Part shown: one piece after another, positions 20,701-35,700 of the stretch
How positions within the stretch are numbered: the first letter of the stretch is position 1
How the letters are laid out: each line of letters opens with the position of its first letter
NCBI RefSeq assembly: GCF_019925205.1
Contig: NC_083561.1
Span: forward strand, 18,413,217-18,477,216
Origin: Metopolophium dirhodum
Taxonomy: Eukaryota; Arthropoda; Insecta; Hemiptera; Aphididae
Reading direction: 5' to 3'
Length of the DNA: 64,000 bases
Program-made: the position numbers and the translations under genes
The notes under the pieces: generated by a model
What the model saw: only the letters and a program-made list of their open reading frames with translations
What the model was told of the DNA's origin: nothing
Databases searched by the model: none

Positions 20701-23700
20701 AGAATAAATATTTCTTATATAAATTTACCAAGAATCATTCAAACAAAAATAAACTATAAATATCAATGAAATAAAAAAATTCGAAAAATGTAACTTACGC
20801 TCTACGGTGTCTCCTGGAAAATAATTAATAAAATATTAAAGAGGTAGTAAACATATTATTTGTCAAAGAAATATTTAATTGAAAGTCCAGAAAGAAATTG
20901 GTATGGTGTATAATGAAGAGTATAATATATTTTTGTACAATATGCACGCTTAAGTAATTTGAGTATGAATCAATTTGTAGGTTTGAAACCAAAAATGATA
21001 TAGCTATATTATAAATATAAAATTTCAGGAAATGAATTTAAAACTTTAAACTGTATTACAGGTGACTCTGTAAACATTAAACAATGATTTTTAGGGATTG
21101 TAAAATTTCTAGTTAGGTAATAATCAAGGATAAAATAGGAGATTGGAGAGCTACTATAATTTATAAAATATGACGATTTAAGATTCATTATAAATTAACA
21201 TGATTTAATAAAAATCAGTAGGATATTATTTTATAATTTGACAACTTATATTAATTGTTGATTGAACTATAAAATAATATGATTTCTAAACAATGGATAC
21301 ATTAATTACAGTTTCTCAGATCAAACAGATAAATGTATAAATAAGTCGTCGCAAATGAACAGAACTAAGTTTTCCTTTGTCGGCAATAATTATAAAAATT
21401 GCGTTTTGTCAGTAGGTACGCGTGGCTGAAGTGAAACTTCTGCACAGTGAGTATGAAAAAAAATAAAGATTATCGCCAACTCATTTGTCATCACATTTAA
21501 TTTTCACTCAAATAAAATTATGAAACTATATACTTATACTGAATAATATTTATGTACATACTAGCAATCCCTAGAAAAAAAAATATTTTTATGTTAGTTA
21601 TTATCATTAATATAATTTGTAAAAGATGATAACATAGGATTCATTATAAATTATCATGATTAAATATATTTAGTAGGAAATAATTATTTTTGATTGGACT
21701 ATAAGATATGATTCCTATGTAATAGGTTAATTTACAGTTTATAGGATCAAACAGATGCAATTAGGTAAAAAAAAATTAAAATGTAGTACAAGTTTTCTCA
21801 TATTATGTAGGTAACATTTTTATAAAAACATCAAATTCTATGACATATAGTCATAATTTTTTTGATGACCATTTAAACTTGAATTTGTATGAATTTTATA
21901 AAATCACAAACATTTGAAAATTATATTATAACTCCAGACTGAATCTAAATATTTGAAATAATAGTTAAATATGAAATAACATTAGGTATCTATTACAAAA
22001 TTAAAAATAAATAAAGTATACATACATTTATAATAAACTGTAAATGATAATGTCTAATTAATTAAAATAGAGTAAAATCTCAAATAATTATAGGCATATT
22101 CATATATCACGAATGAAGTGAAAAATCAAGAATGTTATTAAATGATTTTCTAAACCTAATTAATGTATTATATGGAATATTTCTGAATCAAGTAAAAGTT
22201 TAAGTAATTAAAAAGTAAATTATTTAATAGTTTAATTATTATTTTAATGCATAGGTTATATTATAATATACAACATGTATTGGTATACATACACTATAAA
22301 ATATACTGCACTATAAACTAAATTATTCATAGGTAAACAATTATTCACCCTGAACCAGGGCTTGAAACCAGTTACCGGTTTTTACCGAAAACCGGTAATT
22401 TTCCGGAACTTTGGGGAACCTATAATCGGTTACCGTTATTATAAACCTATTATTAGCCTATATTATAACTCCATCCAGAATCTTACACTGAACATTAAAG
22501 TATTTTTCTTTGTTTTATATTTAATATGATTATTTTATTAGCTTACCTCATAGAGTAATATAGAAACGGAAATCTGAATAAAAATTTTAGCACAAACCAT
22601 AGTAGCTGAACACGTACGACGGAAATAGGGCCATAAATGTTCGTTAACAACCTTTTTTTCAGGGTCAATGACCGACGATAGTGCTTTAATTTTGTTACAT
22701 GTTCGTTATAGAGATTTCCTCTATATTACTCTATGGCTTATCTTATAACAAATATCAGTTTTACTCCATGGTATCCACGGTTAATATCTTTTAATGACAA
22801 TTTAAGATAGTGGTTATAAGCTCGAATACAACGCTAGTTAATAAGGTCGTAAATCCTGTTCCTATATGGGCACACATCATGTTGCAAGTGATATTGGTAA
22901 TTACTCCATTTTTTCTGGTTATATTTTATGATTACCAGTTTAAAACGAGTTGATCATAAGTCGGCGGGCAATCATATTATCTTAAATCGTACTTTCTAAA
23001 AAGGGTGGTATATTCAGTTTTTATGATAACCAAAATTATGGCATATCGTGCAGATAAGTTTTATCGTTTATTCCACAAGAAGACTCATTAATAGCTAAGT
23101 TAAATAACATTATTATGTATCAATTAGAAATTACAAATAAATAAATAACACTTACTTAAAGATCCTGGACCTAAATGAAAATGCTTAATTAATAAAAATT
23201 AAGTACCTAAACTTAAATAAATTATTAGGTATAGGCATATTTATATATCATGATGAAATTAAAAAACCTATATTTTAGGAAAAATGTATGTTAGTCCATA
23301 GATATATAAAACGACTTGATGCTGACTCTGCGTTAAAATATCATAACAGCTATGAGGTCAGGCAGACATAATATGTCAAGAGGGAAAATTACATTTTATT
23401 ATGTAAAACGGACCAATCCAAGCCGGTACGTCCGTTAGAAAATAAATTTAATTCTATTATTAGACAGTTGTATTATCATCTGTATTTTTACATAAATAAA
23501 ATATGAAATATAACAATACGAGTTTATGTATTGTTTGGTCCGCGAATCTGCTCGTAATGTATCGCTAAACTAATTATTCATCTCGAAATCCTTATTGCTG
23601 ATGTTCTGTAGTTGTCTCGTTCTTCTTGCTACGAGACGTCACCGAATCCGGGTTGTCGTTCCGATCCACCAATTTCGATGGGTACCAGCAAGTCCTGTAG

Positions 23701-26700
23701 TTCGTATCCGCCATTGTCACACGTTGCTACTCAATCCTGGATATATTCCAATATACCGAGGTAGACAACTCAACTAAGTGCCACCACACAGAAACTTACA
23801 CGGTCAACTCAACTATTTGCCAAGTAATATCCCCGGATATGTAACGCTTGCCACAAGTTCCCGAGAGGTCGATAAGTATTTGGACAACTCAACTAAATGC
23901 TAAGCTTAAGGGTTGATGTTTTGGTTTCTTTGAACTCCTTTTATTCAATATCACATGGTGATTGTAAATTTGCATATAGGAATATAGGAATAGTTGTTTT
24001 TGTTGATGCTTTTCACCCTTATATGATGTTACTAGGTTACCACCCGCGTCATTTCATCCCATGTACCTAGTTTATGATATAATTCGCGAAATCCGGTCTG
24101 CCGTGAGCGCGCTATATTGTTATAATTTGTATGGTGTTCTTGTTGTTTTATATGGCTCCGTAACACATATAAAATATTATAATATAATATAGGTAAAACA
24201 AATATTTGTTGTTTTTTTTGTAGTGTAAAACTCTGTTAACCGTTAATCAATCGTATTTTTCCATGTCGAATCAAGGATGCCCAAATCAATGTACTCATCA
24301 AGTCGACCATCTCGTGTTTTTATAGATATCTATTTTAGAAATATTATCTGAGATAAGCATTACAAATTCCATCATATTCTAAGAGTAACGACATCTTTAT
24401 CTTTAAAAGCAGTGTAGAGTGAAACTCACCATGCCAGAATCATTTGTTACAACTACTGACACATCAAAGAAAATTGAACGACCATTTTTTTTATTTATAA
24501 ATTCTCTTTTTAATTTCAAAGTTCACGAAATTGTGAAATGACAGAGAGTCAATACTTCAGGTGTTCAGCATGCGACGTTCCTTAATAACTTTAAATAATA
24601 TAGGTAAACGAATTACCATGAACACATATCATATTAAAACAAACACAATGTTAATTAAAAACAAGTAAACAACCAATCAAACGTGTGTAATTTATAAAAA
24701 GCATTCAAAATCTCTAACCTATGGCTGGTCTTAAATTGGTAAAAAAGTGCCCGGGAAGCTACTTAATTTAAACGTTTCATGATTTGTGAAGATTACAAAC
24801 CCCGATATGACTGCATGTACTCAAAAAAAGTACGGAAAAGAAAATAATTCCGGCTTCTAATTGATAAGTATTAAAATTTACAATTTACAGAGAAAGTATT
24901 TAGGTAAAATGGGAAAGTATAACAAGGGGTGTAATAGAACCACTGCATCCCAGTCTGAACTTGACTCCACCCATCTTGGCACATGATGGCAGTTATAACA
25001 TAATATCAACTTATTCAATTATTCATGAAAAGTTTTTGAACAAGATAACAGGACACTACGAAACAGGATATAAACAGGTACACAACATTTTTTAATTTGT
25101 CATCTAGTCTTTCAAATAGAAGGGAAAGTAAAACAATTGCGATATACATAACATATTATACTTACTATTTTCTGAAAAAAATATATATTTTAACTTAAAT
25201 TAATAATAATAAAATTCGATACAGTATTATATATTTTATAGTGCAGTTCAATGTGAGGTAGGTACCCTTGTTTCTGCTAATGACAATATATAAATTATGA
25301 TGTGTATAAATTAAAAATATTGACTGTCTATACCTATTGTATTAGGTAGGTAGTGTGTACTATGAGTACTATGAGTAATATCCTAACTATTTACTATGAT
25401 TCACATTTGAAGGTATTTTAATTTTTGGTTTATGGAATCCAACTAAGGTTCTATTCTAATATAGATACATCTTAATTTGTATAGTCATTTAATAGTTTAA
25501 TAATGCATATTTATCATTAATAATGTATCATATATTCCTTATTTATTTGTATATATACAATTACAACATGCAATTATCACAAGAACTCCATAACACATTC
25601 AAATAAAATTATATAATATGTTTCAGCCCCATCGACTGTACTCGAATGAACCATTAACTATGAAAAACTAAAACATATTTCTATAACATTGAATTAAAAA
25701 AAGAATTAAATAGTTAAGGTTTGGTTGGAATAGGAAAAAATGTGTATTTATCAAAAGAAACTAAAATGTTTTAGGAATCAAGATGAAAAACAACTCAGGA
25801 AATTATAATTATTGCTACACATGGTGTAGCTCAACAAATTACTATATGTTTAGTAAAACTCTAAACAGTGTTCTTCATTTGTAAATTAAAGTTTGAATTT
25901 TCGGTCATTTCCAATTGATTAAAAAACATTTTTGAGAATGAAAAGAAAAGTTTATAAAAATATACAAATAATCATTCAAATATAAATAAACCATAAATAT
26001 CAATGGAATAGATAACTCAAAAAATGTTTCTTACCTTGCAATAATGTCGCTGGAAAATAATTATAAATATATTAAATATTTATATAATATTAATTGTTAC
26101 CCGTAATATTATTTGTCAAAATATCGAAGGATTTCATGAAAAACAATTATACTGTCTAATCATGATACACAAGTGTTATGCTAAGCAGGGGGCAATTTTG
26201 ATTCCGAGAGATGGGGCACGAAATCATCTCCAGATTTATGTTTCGTGTCCATGGATCAGACGGCCTACCACTTAGTGTAAATAGCGTAATAAGCAACAAA
26301 TTCCCGAGAGGTCAACATTTCCCAGTAACCATCATATCCGTCTGAATTGTAATACCAACGATTGACAAACAACCCATGCCAAGATGGAATTCACGTGAAA
26401 TGGTTTAGTATGTTTTTGCAAAATACTTCAGAGAAAACATAAAACGAATAAAACCAGAGACGGCCAATCACATTATATTCGTAAGTATCCTAAAAACAGT
26501 GGCTAAAAAATCAAAATCTAGAGGACACAGGCATAGTTATACTCCATGTTAAACGAAGGAATGTGAGACTCTACTCAGTGAGTATAAAAAGGTTGGGGCC
26601 GAGCGCGAGGTAAATGCAAACCGATTGGTCGGACTAGTAGACGAAGAACAAAGAAGGAGGTGGCGAAATGTCATAGATAATTTAGATTTCACCAATTCTA

Positions 26701-29700
26701 GCAGAGAAAGCTGGTCTCTACTAAGAAAACTGGGAGCCGCGCAGCCTTCGTATACAGAGAATAAAATATCGCCGAACCAAGTCTCAAACATCCTATTCAA
26801 AACCTCAAGTATAAAACCTTCAATGTATGAAAAAAAGAAGTTTTGAATAAAAGTATGAATACAAAACGATACTCGAAAGATCTGAAATGATGCAAGACTT
26901 TAACGTCGCAGACATATAAATGGCCTTAAGCCTCTTGAAGAATGGTAAAGCAACTGGAGTTGATGGGATATTACCAGAGTTCATCAAACACATAGGACCA
27001 AAGTGTAAAAGGTAGCTCGCCAACCTTTTCTGACATGTAGAACTAAACCTACCTACCTAAATCTAGGTAGGTAAAGGTGGAAATTATCCTAAAAACTACA
27101 GACCAATCTCCCTACTTTCCGTAGTGTATAAGCTATTTGAAAGAATCCTTCTAGCAAAGACACAAATGAAAATCGTAGACACTCTACTTAAGGAGCGAGC
27201 GGGTTTTAGACATAATAGAAACTGTTTTGAGTAAGTATTGTCAACGGTGACACACGTTGAAAATGGTTTTCAGGAATGAAAAAAATCGGGTGCAGTATTC
27301 CTAGATTTGACCTGTGCATATGACACGGTCTGGAATCGTGGGTAACTCCTAAAATTAGCAAATATTTTGAACTGAAAAACGACCCTCCGAGACTCATTGA
27401 ATCTATGTTAGCAGACAGGAAATTCTGAGTACACCTAAAAGGAAATTGAACCAGCTAGTGGATGGGAATACTAAACCATCCGAAAATGCACCAAAGTACC
27501 TAGGCTTTAAGCTTGACAGAACATTAACTTTTAAACAACATCTAGAAGTGGTAAAAAACAAGTTTAAATTTCGAAATAATATCATCAGTAAACTGACTGG
27601 AACAAGCTGGGGCTGTAGGGCGAATGCCCTACGAATTTCATCCTTGGCATTAGTTAACAGTGTTGCAGAATACTGCACCCCAGTATGGGCAAGGAGTGCT
27701 CACACTAAAAATGTCGACGCACAACTGAATCGATCAATGAGAATAATATCTGGATGTGTCAAATCAACTAAGTTGCAGTGGCTACCAGTGCTATCACACA
27801 CCAGAAGTCCTACCAGAAGTCCGTAGGCACAGTGCAGCGCTAAAGATGATCGAGAAAATACAAAACTCTCCAAGCCTTCCAATCTATGATGACGTATATA
27901 ACGCACCAAACAAAATACTGAAATCTAGAAATCCTATATGGACGATAAAAAATAGTACAAATACAGAAGGAGACTTATGTAATACGCATTGGAAGGATGC
28001 TGCAGTTCTGAATAATCACCTCATAAGTGATCCAACCCAATTAGTTCCAGGTTTCGAATACCCCCGTGCAACATGGACTGCCATAAACCGCGTAAGAACT
28101 GGGCAGGGAAGGTGCAATTATTTGATGCACAAATGGGGAATGGTGGACTCTCCGCTCTGCAACTGTGGCCAGATTCAAACTATTAGGCTCATTGTCAGGA
28201 ATGCCCGGAAACAATGTTCAGTGGAGGAACATCAGGATTACACAGAGGCGATCAGGAAACGCTAGATTGGCTGTGAAATCTTGCCATACGCTTTTAGCAT
28301 TTTCTAATTATTACATTGTAGCTTGTTTATTTATTTATTTTGTTTATTTATTTATTCATATTAATCCATTATTACTTTTATTTTATGTTTATTACGTTAT
28401 TACTTTTTTATCTTGCACACTTATGCCATGCTATATGCAATAAAACAATTGTTATAATTGGCTCATTTTAAATTTAACTATCACTGATCTAATTTTATCA
28501 CAGCTTCATAATAAACTGATAAAGCGTAAAATAATGTCTACACGAATAGTAAAATATATTTCAGTATAATATTCATTCTTAATGTAGACTTTTATGTCAT
28601 CAAACTATAAAAGTATAAACGATTTTGCAGGCTTGAAACCATAAGATACTATATTTAAAAAAATATGAAATTCCTCAGGAAAGAAACTAAAAATTTCAAA
28701 ATGTTAAGAAGATCTTTATCAACTATGATTATTAATAATTGTCATAAGTCTAGTTTATTTTGCAGCATAGAAAAAACATTTGAGTTTTAACACTCTTGTT
28801 GAGAAACAAAATGGTTATATTTAAAATATATTTATTGAATAATTAACTTGAAAACTATGTTCGTTAAACATAATTTCGTAACTTTGTTTTAGCAAAGGTT
28901 ATGTTAACTAAAACATCGTTCTTAGATTCAGGGGCTCTCAAAAAAATAACTGAAAAGTCTTCTTTTATTTTTTTGTGGAAGTTGGAATAATATAAGCTTT
29001 TGTGGTTAACGGTCATTATGATAACGGGCGAGAGTCATTTAGGCGGAAAATGTAAACAAACATAGCTGCTGGATATCTGTTTGTTGGTATTGATAGCCAG
29101 ATCGTCAATTAGTTTTAAAGGTGGGTTATTGTCACTTGTCATCGAGTGTCCGTATCTGAGCGCTTGTCGCTCTGATCTTTGACTGATGTGTTCCTTGAGG
29201 GGAAATTAAAGTATTTTTTTCGAATACTTTAGACGTAATGGTATTGGCCTATATTTGTGTGGTATATTTTTGAGGTTTGGGAATCATAATTATTGTAACA
29301 GTATTCCAAAGTTTTAGAAAATGGAAATATCTAAGGTAAGCCTTGAATAAATTATTTCGTCTAACGATAGCCGGGGCTGTTGGGTTTATAATTGTAGAAT
29401 TTGGTATGCTATCGTATCCCTGGATTTTTTCGGTTGTTTTATTATTTATTATTTCCAATACTTCCTCGGGGGAAGTGAATATATTTATTTTTTTGTGATT
29501 CTGTTAAGCTCCTGGACTAAGAGTCTGACTTGTGGGAGGTCGTTCCCTGGTTTGGCGGTGAACTGGTCTTTCATTGTATAGTTAAAAATTTCCAAGTTTG
29601 ACTTCAGTGGCGCAATTGCTGGTATTTTGTGTAGCAGGCGGCGATTTATCTTATACAATAAGCGGTTTTAAGTTGAGGGTGCTTGTAAATTTGTCCCATG

Positions 29701-32700
29701 CTGACTGGCAGTATGTTACCCATGATACAGATTGTTTTAATATTATCTGTATGAAACATTACAATAAACATAATAAAAATGGATTTAAAAAAAAATGATT
29801 TAGCATATTTCAGTTCCTAGCACATGCATTATTATGTTGATACAAATTTTAATTTCACACTATTTAAATTATTAAATTACTTATTCAGTCAAATATCATA
29901 ATATTTACTTACTCAACTTATCTAGAAAAATAAATAATTGCAATGTTTAAGTGAATAGTAAAGTTTATAAAATTGTATAACTTAGCGGGTTCATTATGAA
30001 TTATCACGATTTTTAAAAATAATATATATAATATTTATTTTATAACTTTGTAACGCATTGTTTTTGATTTAACTTTACGGTTTAAATTCTAAATAATGGA
30101 TACCTACATTTACTGTTACTGGGATCAAACTGATAAATTGATTAATATGTCGGCATAAAATGACAAGAACTAAATTTATCAGTTGTTATTACCAATAATT
30201 AATAAAATGCATGATATAAATAAATTTGGATGATTTGAAAATTCAAATATATGGAAGGCTCTCTTTTTGTACCCTCTATAAAAAAGGTTCACAAAGGAAG
30301 AGTGATGAGTGTATTGATATAAAATTATGTGTGTGTTTTTGTCTAATATTATATACTTTTTAAAGAGAAGAATAACTTCTATCTTCAACTTTAAGGGTTT
30401 CTTGTGTCAACCTAAATGTAGTTGGTATTTGGGAAGTAATTCTCAGTAACTTTTAAAATATTCACAATAAACAAAATAATAAGGAGAACCCCGGTTGTTA
30501 TGCAAAATCACATTTCGGTAAAATTAAATTAAGACTATAATTAATGTTCACCAAATATTTATACTAGCCATATTGTTACATAATATCACAAAATGTACAT
30601 TATTCATTACATCATGACAAAATATTTTACTTATATATGATCGATTTATAGATATTTTAAATTAAATTTACAATTTAAGTAAAATAAAACGTATGTTATT
30701 AGGTGAAAAAATAATGAAAATTTAGAATATAATCCATCATAAATTACTGTTTTCAAAAATACCAAAAATACAATTAGTCGTTTTATAACTATTAACACTA
30801 CACATTTAGAATCCGCTCAGAATCTAAAACAATTAAAAAATATTTATCTTCACTCATTCGGTGTACACTGAATTATCAGCCTTCAACTATTATTAATTTA
30901 ATAAAACGTCAAATGACACACTATACCATTAACAAAATAACCAATAACAGACACTGAATTTAGATAGGTAAAGATTATTGTTGTGCGATTGCTAGGTACT
31001 TCTAATTTAGTCGCAACTTTTATAATGAAGGATTAAATTTTAAATTAATACTTTCCGCGGGATATTTTGTCATGCAATATTTTGGTTTTGGGATATTTTG
31101 TCGTGGAACCGATCGATTTATAGTTATTTTTAATTTAATTTACGATTTAAGTAAAATAAAATGTATGTTAATAGGTGAAAAATTAACTAAAATGTAGCAC
31201 AAGGTCCGTCATAAATTACTGTTTTCAAAAATACAATTAGTCGTTTTATAACTATTAACAGTACAAATTTGAACACATAGCATAAATATCACAACATTTG
31301 AAAACTATATTATATCTCAAATCATTCAAAATATTTAAGACAAGTTACAGGTGAAATAACATTGTTATGTATAGGTCATTGCATATTAAAAATAAATGAG
31401 TAACACGTACTTTTATAATTTTCAGCTAAATGAAAATGTTCAATCAATTAAAACAGAGTAAAATATATTATACTATTATAGGCTTATTTATACATCATGA
31501 TTAAAGTAAACAATTTAAAGTTCAGTGAAAAATAGACACACGCAATTTGTTTTCAAGGTGGTGATAACTCTAGTAAATATTTATTTTATAGTTAAAATAA
31601 AATAACATTATGTTTATTACGTCCTGACAAACATGTTGGCATAAGTTGTGCGGTTTATAGAATCTATTCATCTGATAATCTAAATGGACAACTACAATTA
31701 ATGCCGTTTTATTGTCCTGTAATAATGAAATATGTGACTCACATTCCTCGACCATTATGGTGGTCTAGATTGAACAACTCAAATAACCCAGGAGGAGTAG
31801 AAAATGTATTTAATGACTGTAAAGAAGGGGTGATAGACATGAGACCTGTTGGAGATCCGCTTTTATCGTTATTAGTGTTGATGTATTCTCAGAGGTTTGG
31901 ATTAGATAAATATCAATTCTATAAAAAGGATTGAATGATTTTCATTAGTGGTTTTAGTGGTGTTAGACATTGTGTGGTGTTTGTGAATTAGTTCATCGTG
32001 CAAAATCTGTCTTATGACTTCTCTATGTTCATGAATATTGGTGTGGGAGTAACTGTTTTCAGCCAAAATGACCCTCGAACGTTATTACCATGACCGTTTC
32101 CTGCGAAGGTTATTTTCTGATTTCCAATAATATCAACTTACTATATCCCGTGTTATTATTATTGTTATTTTTATTTTTTATATAAATAATTTAAGACAAA
32201 TAGGAAATTAAGAATACCTACATTGAAAAACACATTCATGAACATTTAACTTTGTTCAAGTTTGTCAAACAAATCTGTTGAAGTACACAGTTATACAGAA
32301 GTTAAAGGTAAATGATAATAAGGTCGGATATATATAATATAATAATAAGTATAATGATACGATGTACAATAGTGTTACGAGGCGTAATATAAATCAACGA
32401 CTAACTATGTATACCGGCTACACTACACAAGACATATATGCTGTAGTATTATAAAAATGTATAGTCAGCGTCTGCTTAACTACAGTGTGAATATATTACT
32501 TATACACTACATTATATAGGGGGTTTTGTTTGTATGTCATATACATGCCAAATTTCATTAATAATACGTGGGTCTAGAATAAAAAAGTTCTAAATCGTTT
32601 TTATGAAATTTTCTAGGAGAAAAATTTTAAGGTTAGAGTTCAAATATTTTATTCCTTCTACAAAATTTTTTGAAAATTAAACTTCTAAGGCATGCAGCAA

Positions 32701-35700
32701 CTTTAATAGTTTAATTCACAACATTATAATAATAATTTTTTGTATAAGTTGGTATACAAATTAATAAAATTCAAATTATATAATATTTATTATTTAGTAT
32801 GAAAAGGTTCTACAATATTAGTACCTTTTCATCGGAAAATAAAAAAAAAATATTTTATTAGAACTTTTTCATTATTTTTTATTTTGTTTATTATTGTTTG
32901 TTGAATTCTTTTCAGAATAATGATTTCTCATTGCTACCAATCTTATAACACGAAACAGTGTAATAATTATGAAACTTCGAAATCTGTATCTCGATCGTAA
33001 AATTCTGTTGAATATGGATAAATGTATTAATTATTAGGTACTATTGGTAGTGATTAATTTAATTAGAACCTTTTCATACTAATGTATTGTTAATAATTTG
33101 GTTCCATTAACCGAGCGTTTTCAATTTGATTAAATTGTGTTTATAATTTAATTTTTGCGATTTAGAACCTTTTACTTTTAAAAAAATTGTCAATAATCAT
33201 CGTATAATCATAAATGTTAGCTTAAAAGATGCGCCTTTGCATTCTAAAACCATTTTAGTTAAAAAGTGACTTTTGAAACAAATACGATTTTGAACCTTTT
33301 CATTCTAGACACACGAATGGTAAAATCTTGTAAATATTTTGACAACCTTAAATGGCATGACCCCATTAAAATGACAACAATAAAACTAAGAAAAAAAATC
33401 TATGCTTTCAAAAACTTAGATAATTTACAAGAAAATTAAAATTATAGACCAGACATAAGTAGAAACTATAATTAACTAAAGTATTGCTATTTGGGGTGGT
33501 GACTACAATACAATACTAAATATATTAAAAATAATAAACAACAGAATTATAACAAATATTAAAAAAAAAAATCATTTATATCACACATAATATCTGTACA
33601 AATAATTAAATGTAGGTACTACCAATAAAAAAAACTGTTCTATAAAGCATCAGTAATTAATATTATAAACAATAACTCAAATCCTAGTATTGAACAAGGT
33701 TATAACACATGCCAATTATCACATATTGCTGTACCTCTAATTCACAAAAAAATAACACGATCTACTTACTTATACCTAACCAAATTTGTAAAATAGGTAT
33801 GCTACCATTAAACATCAAAGAAATCAAACCTTCTATTGCTCAAATATGAAAATACCTAGCTAATTAGCTTCAGAATTAACTAAGTATATACTTTTAAATA
33901 TTTTATAAGTACCTTTAATCTTGCTACTTTGTTATCGTAATATTGTACGTTTATATTAATTGTTATTATCGACATTGGGTTTTTTTTTTAATATTAAAGT
34001 CTAAACTTTTAAAACAGTGAATATGTATACAGTATTAATATCAATGTAATTAAGAAGAATATTTTAAATAATTATATTAATAAAATATATATGTGGCTTG
34101 GCGTGGCACGTTGGCTGCTACCAGTCGCGGAATGCGACTGGGAGTAAGTAACGGCCACAGCTACTAGCTCCCGGATGGGTGACCACCCGGGTTCATAGTA
34201 GTTAAAAACCTTGCCACACATACACGTGTTTGCTACCTACCGTAACAACCGTTAAAAAACAATCGTAAAACTAACCTACCATACCAACCTTACCCCTACC
34301 ACTGTTCATAACCCCTACAACAGCTAATGGCCATAGTGGCCGGGCTTAAGTTCAATAAAAAAAAAAAATATATATATATATATATTATTTTACATTTTGA
34401 ACTCATGAGCCCCCACACGAACTTGGTCAGTGAGGCCCATCATCTTTTCGAAGAAATAAACAATAATTATAGTTTTAATAATAACAATAATATAGTATAA
34501 TATTATATTGCATGTGTTAAAATATGTTTGAATTTTTGTACCTTTTATGTAATTTTAATTTTTATAATTTAATGTATTATTTGGACGAAAGCTTGTGATG
34601 TTTTTAATTATTATAATATTTATATTTATACTGTTTATATCCACTATTTATTTAACTCTATGTTTATCATATTTTATATTATTTAATAATATTTTAATAT
34701 GATTAATATATGTTATAAAACTATACAAGGTGAGGCTCGTACATATTAACCATTATTATTTGATAGATTAAGGATCAGAGATTCTCAAAAAAATATCATA
34801 AATAATAATAATAATAATAATTTTTTGTGAAAATCAGAATTATATTACCTCTTCGGCGGTAAACGGTCAGAGTTTTAGAAAATGGAATAGGAATATTTCT
34901 GAGGCATGCCATAAATAAATTATTTAGTCTATCGAAATCAGAGGCGGGTAGATGTTTAAGTGCAGCGTTCGGTATGTTATCGTATCCCGGAGTTTTGATG
35001 GATAGAAGATTTTTTTATTATTTCCCATACTGCCTTGGGGGATGTGAATATATTTGATTTTATTGTGATTCTTTGATTTTGTTAAGATCTTCGACTGAGA
35101 GGAAGTCGTTCACAAGGTTGGTGGTGATCATCATTTGTTCTCTCGTTGTGTCGGAAAATAGTTCTAGTTTGACATCAGTGTGTTGTATATGCATGCACAC
35201 GTATGTATATATGTAATACCTACGGTTTAACGTCATTCGACGGTGGATCACACTTCAAGTGGACTAATTGCTGGATTTTTGTGTAGCAGGAGGTGATTTA
35301 GCTTATAAAGTGAGTGGTCTTGAAATTTAAGGGTGCTTGTAAATTTGTCCCATGCTGATTGGCAGTATGGTATCCACCAGACAGACTGTTTTAGTATGTG
35401 TATATACCATTAAAATAAACATAAACCAAGTGGATTTAAAAAAAAAACAGTGCAGCATCTTTTAAAATATCAATTTTATGTTTCACACAATTTAAATTAT
35501 ATAATTACTAATTTAGTAAAACAACATATTGTTTACGTACTCATTGTCCCTAGAAAAATAAAAAAATATATTGTTTTTGTTAAAAATATAATTTAGGGTT
35601 TATTATTAGTTATCACGATTTAAAAATATTAAGTAGAAAATATTTTTTATAATTTGGCAAGGTATTTTTTTTTTTTATTTAACTTAAGGGTTGAATTCTA

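Noticed and set aside
22548..22574. Candidate 27-nt exon with donor GTAAGC and acceptor TTTATTCAG
   Set aside because: Stop codon in the shared phase, and it lies in a hAT-like element with an inverted partner near 22720.
24430..24455. Candidate exon in a conserved block near 24430 (donor GTGAGT)
   Set aside because: The length is 26, not a multiple of three, and the homologous block at 38060 lacks the donor.
33766..33771. Candidate 6-nt exon GTATAA
   Set aside because: The acceptor is weak, and the site lies in unassigned repeat-like DNA outside the class pattern.
34093..34372. Genuine 5S rRNA gene
   Set aside because: Only the box C part matches; the 5' half and terminator do not, and a poly-A tail is present.
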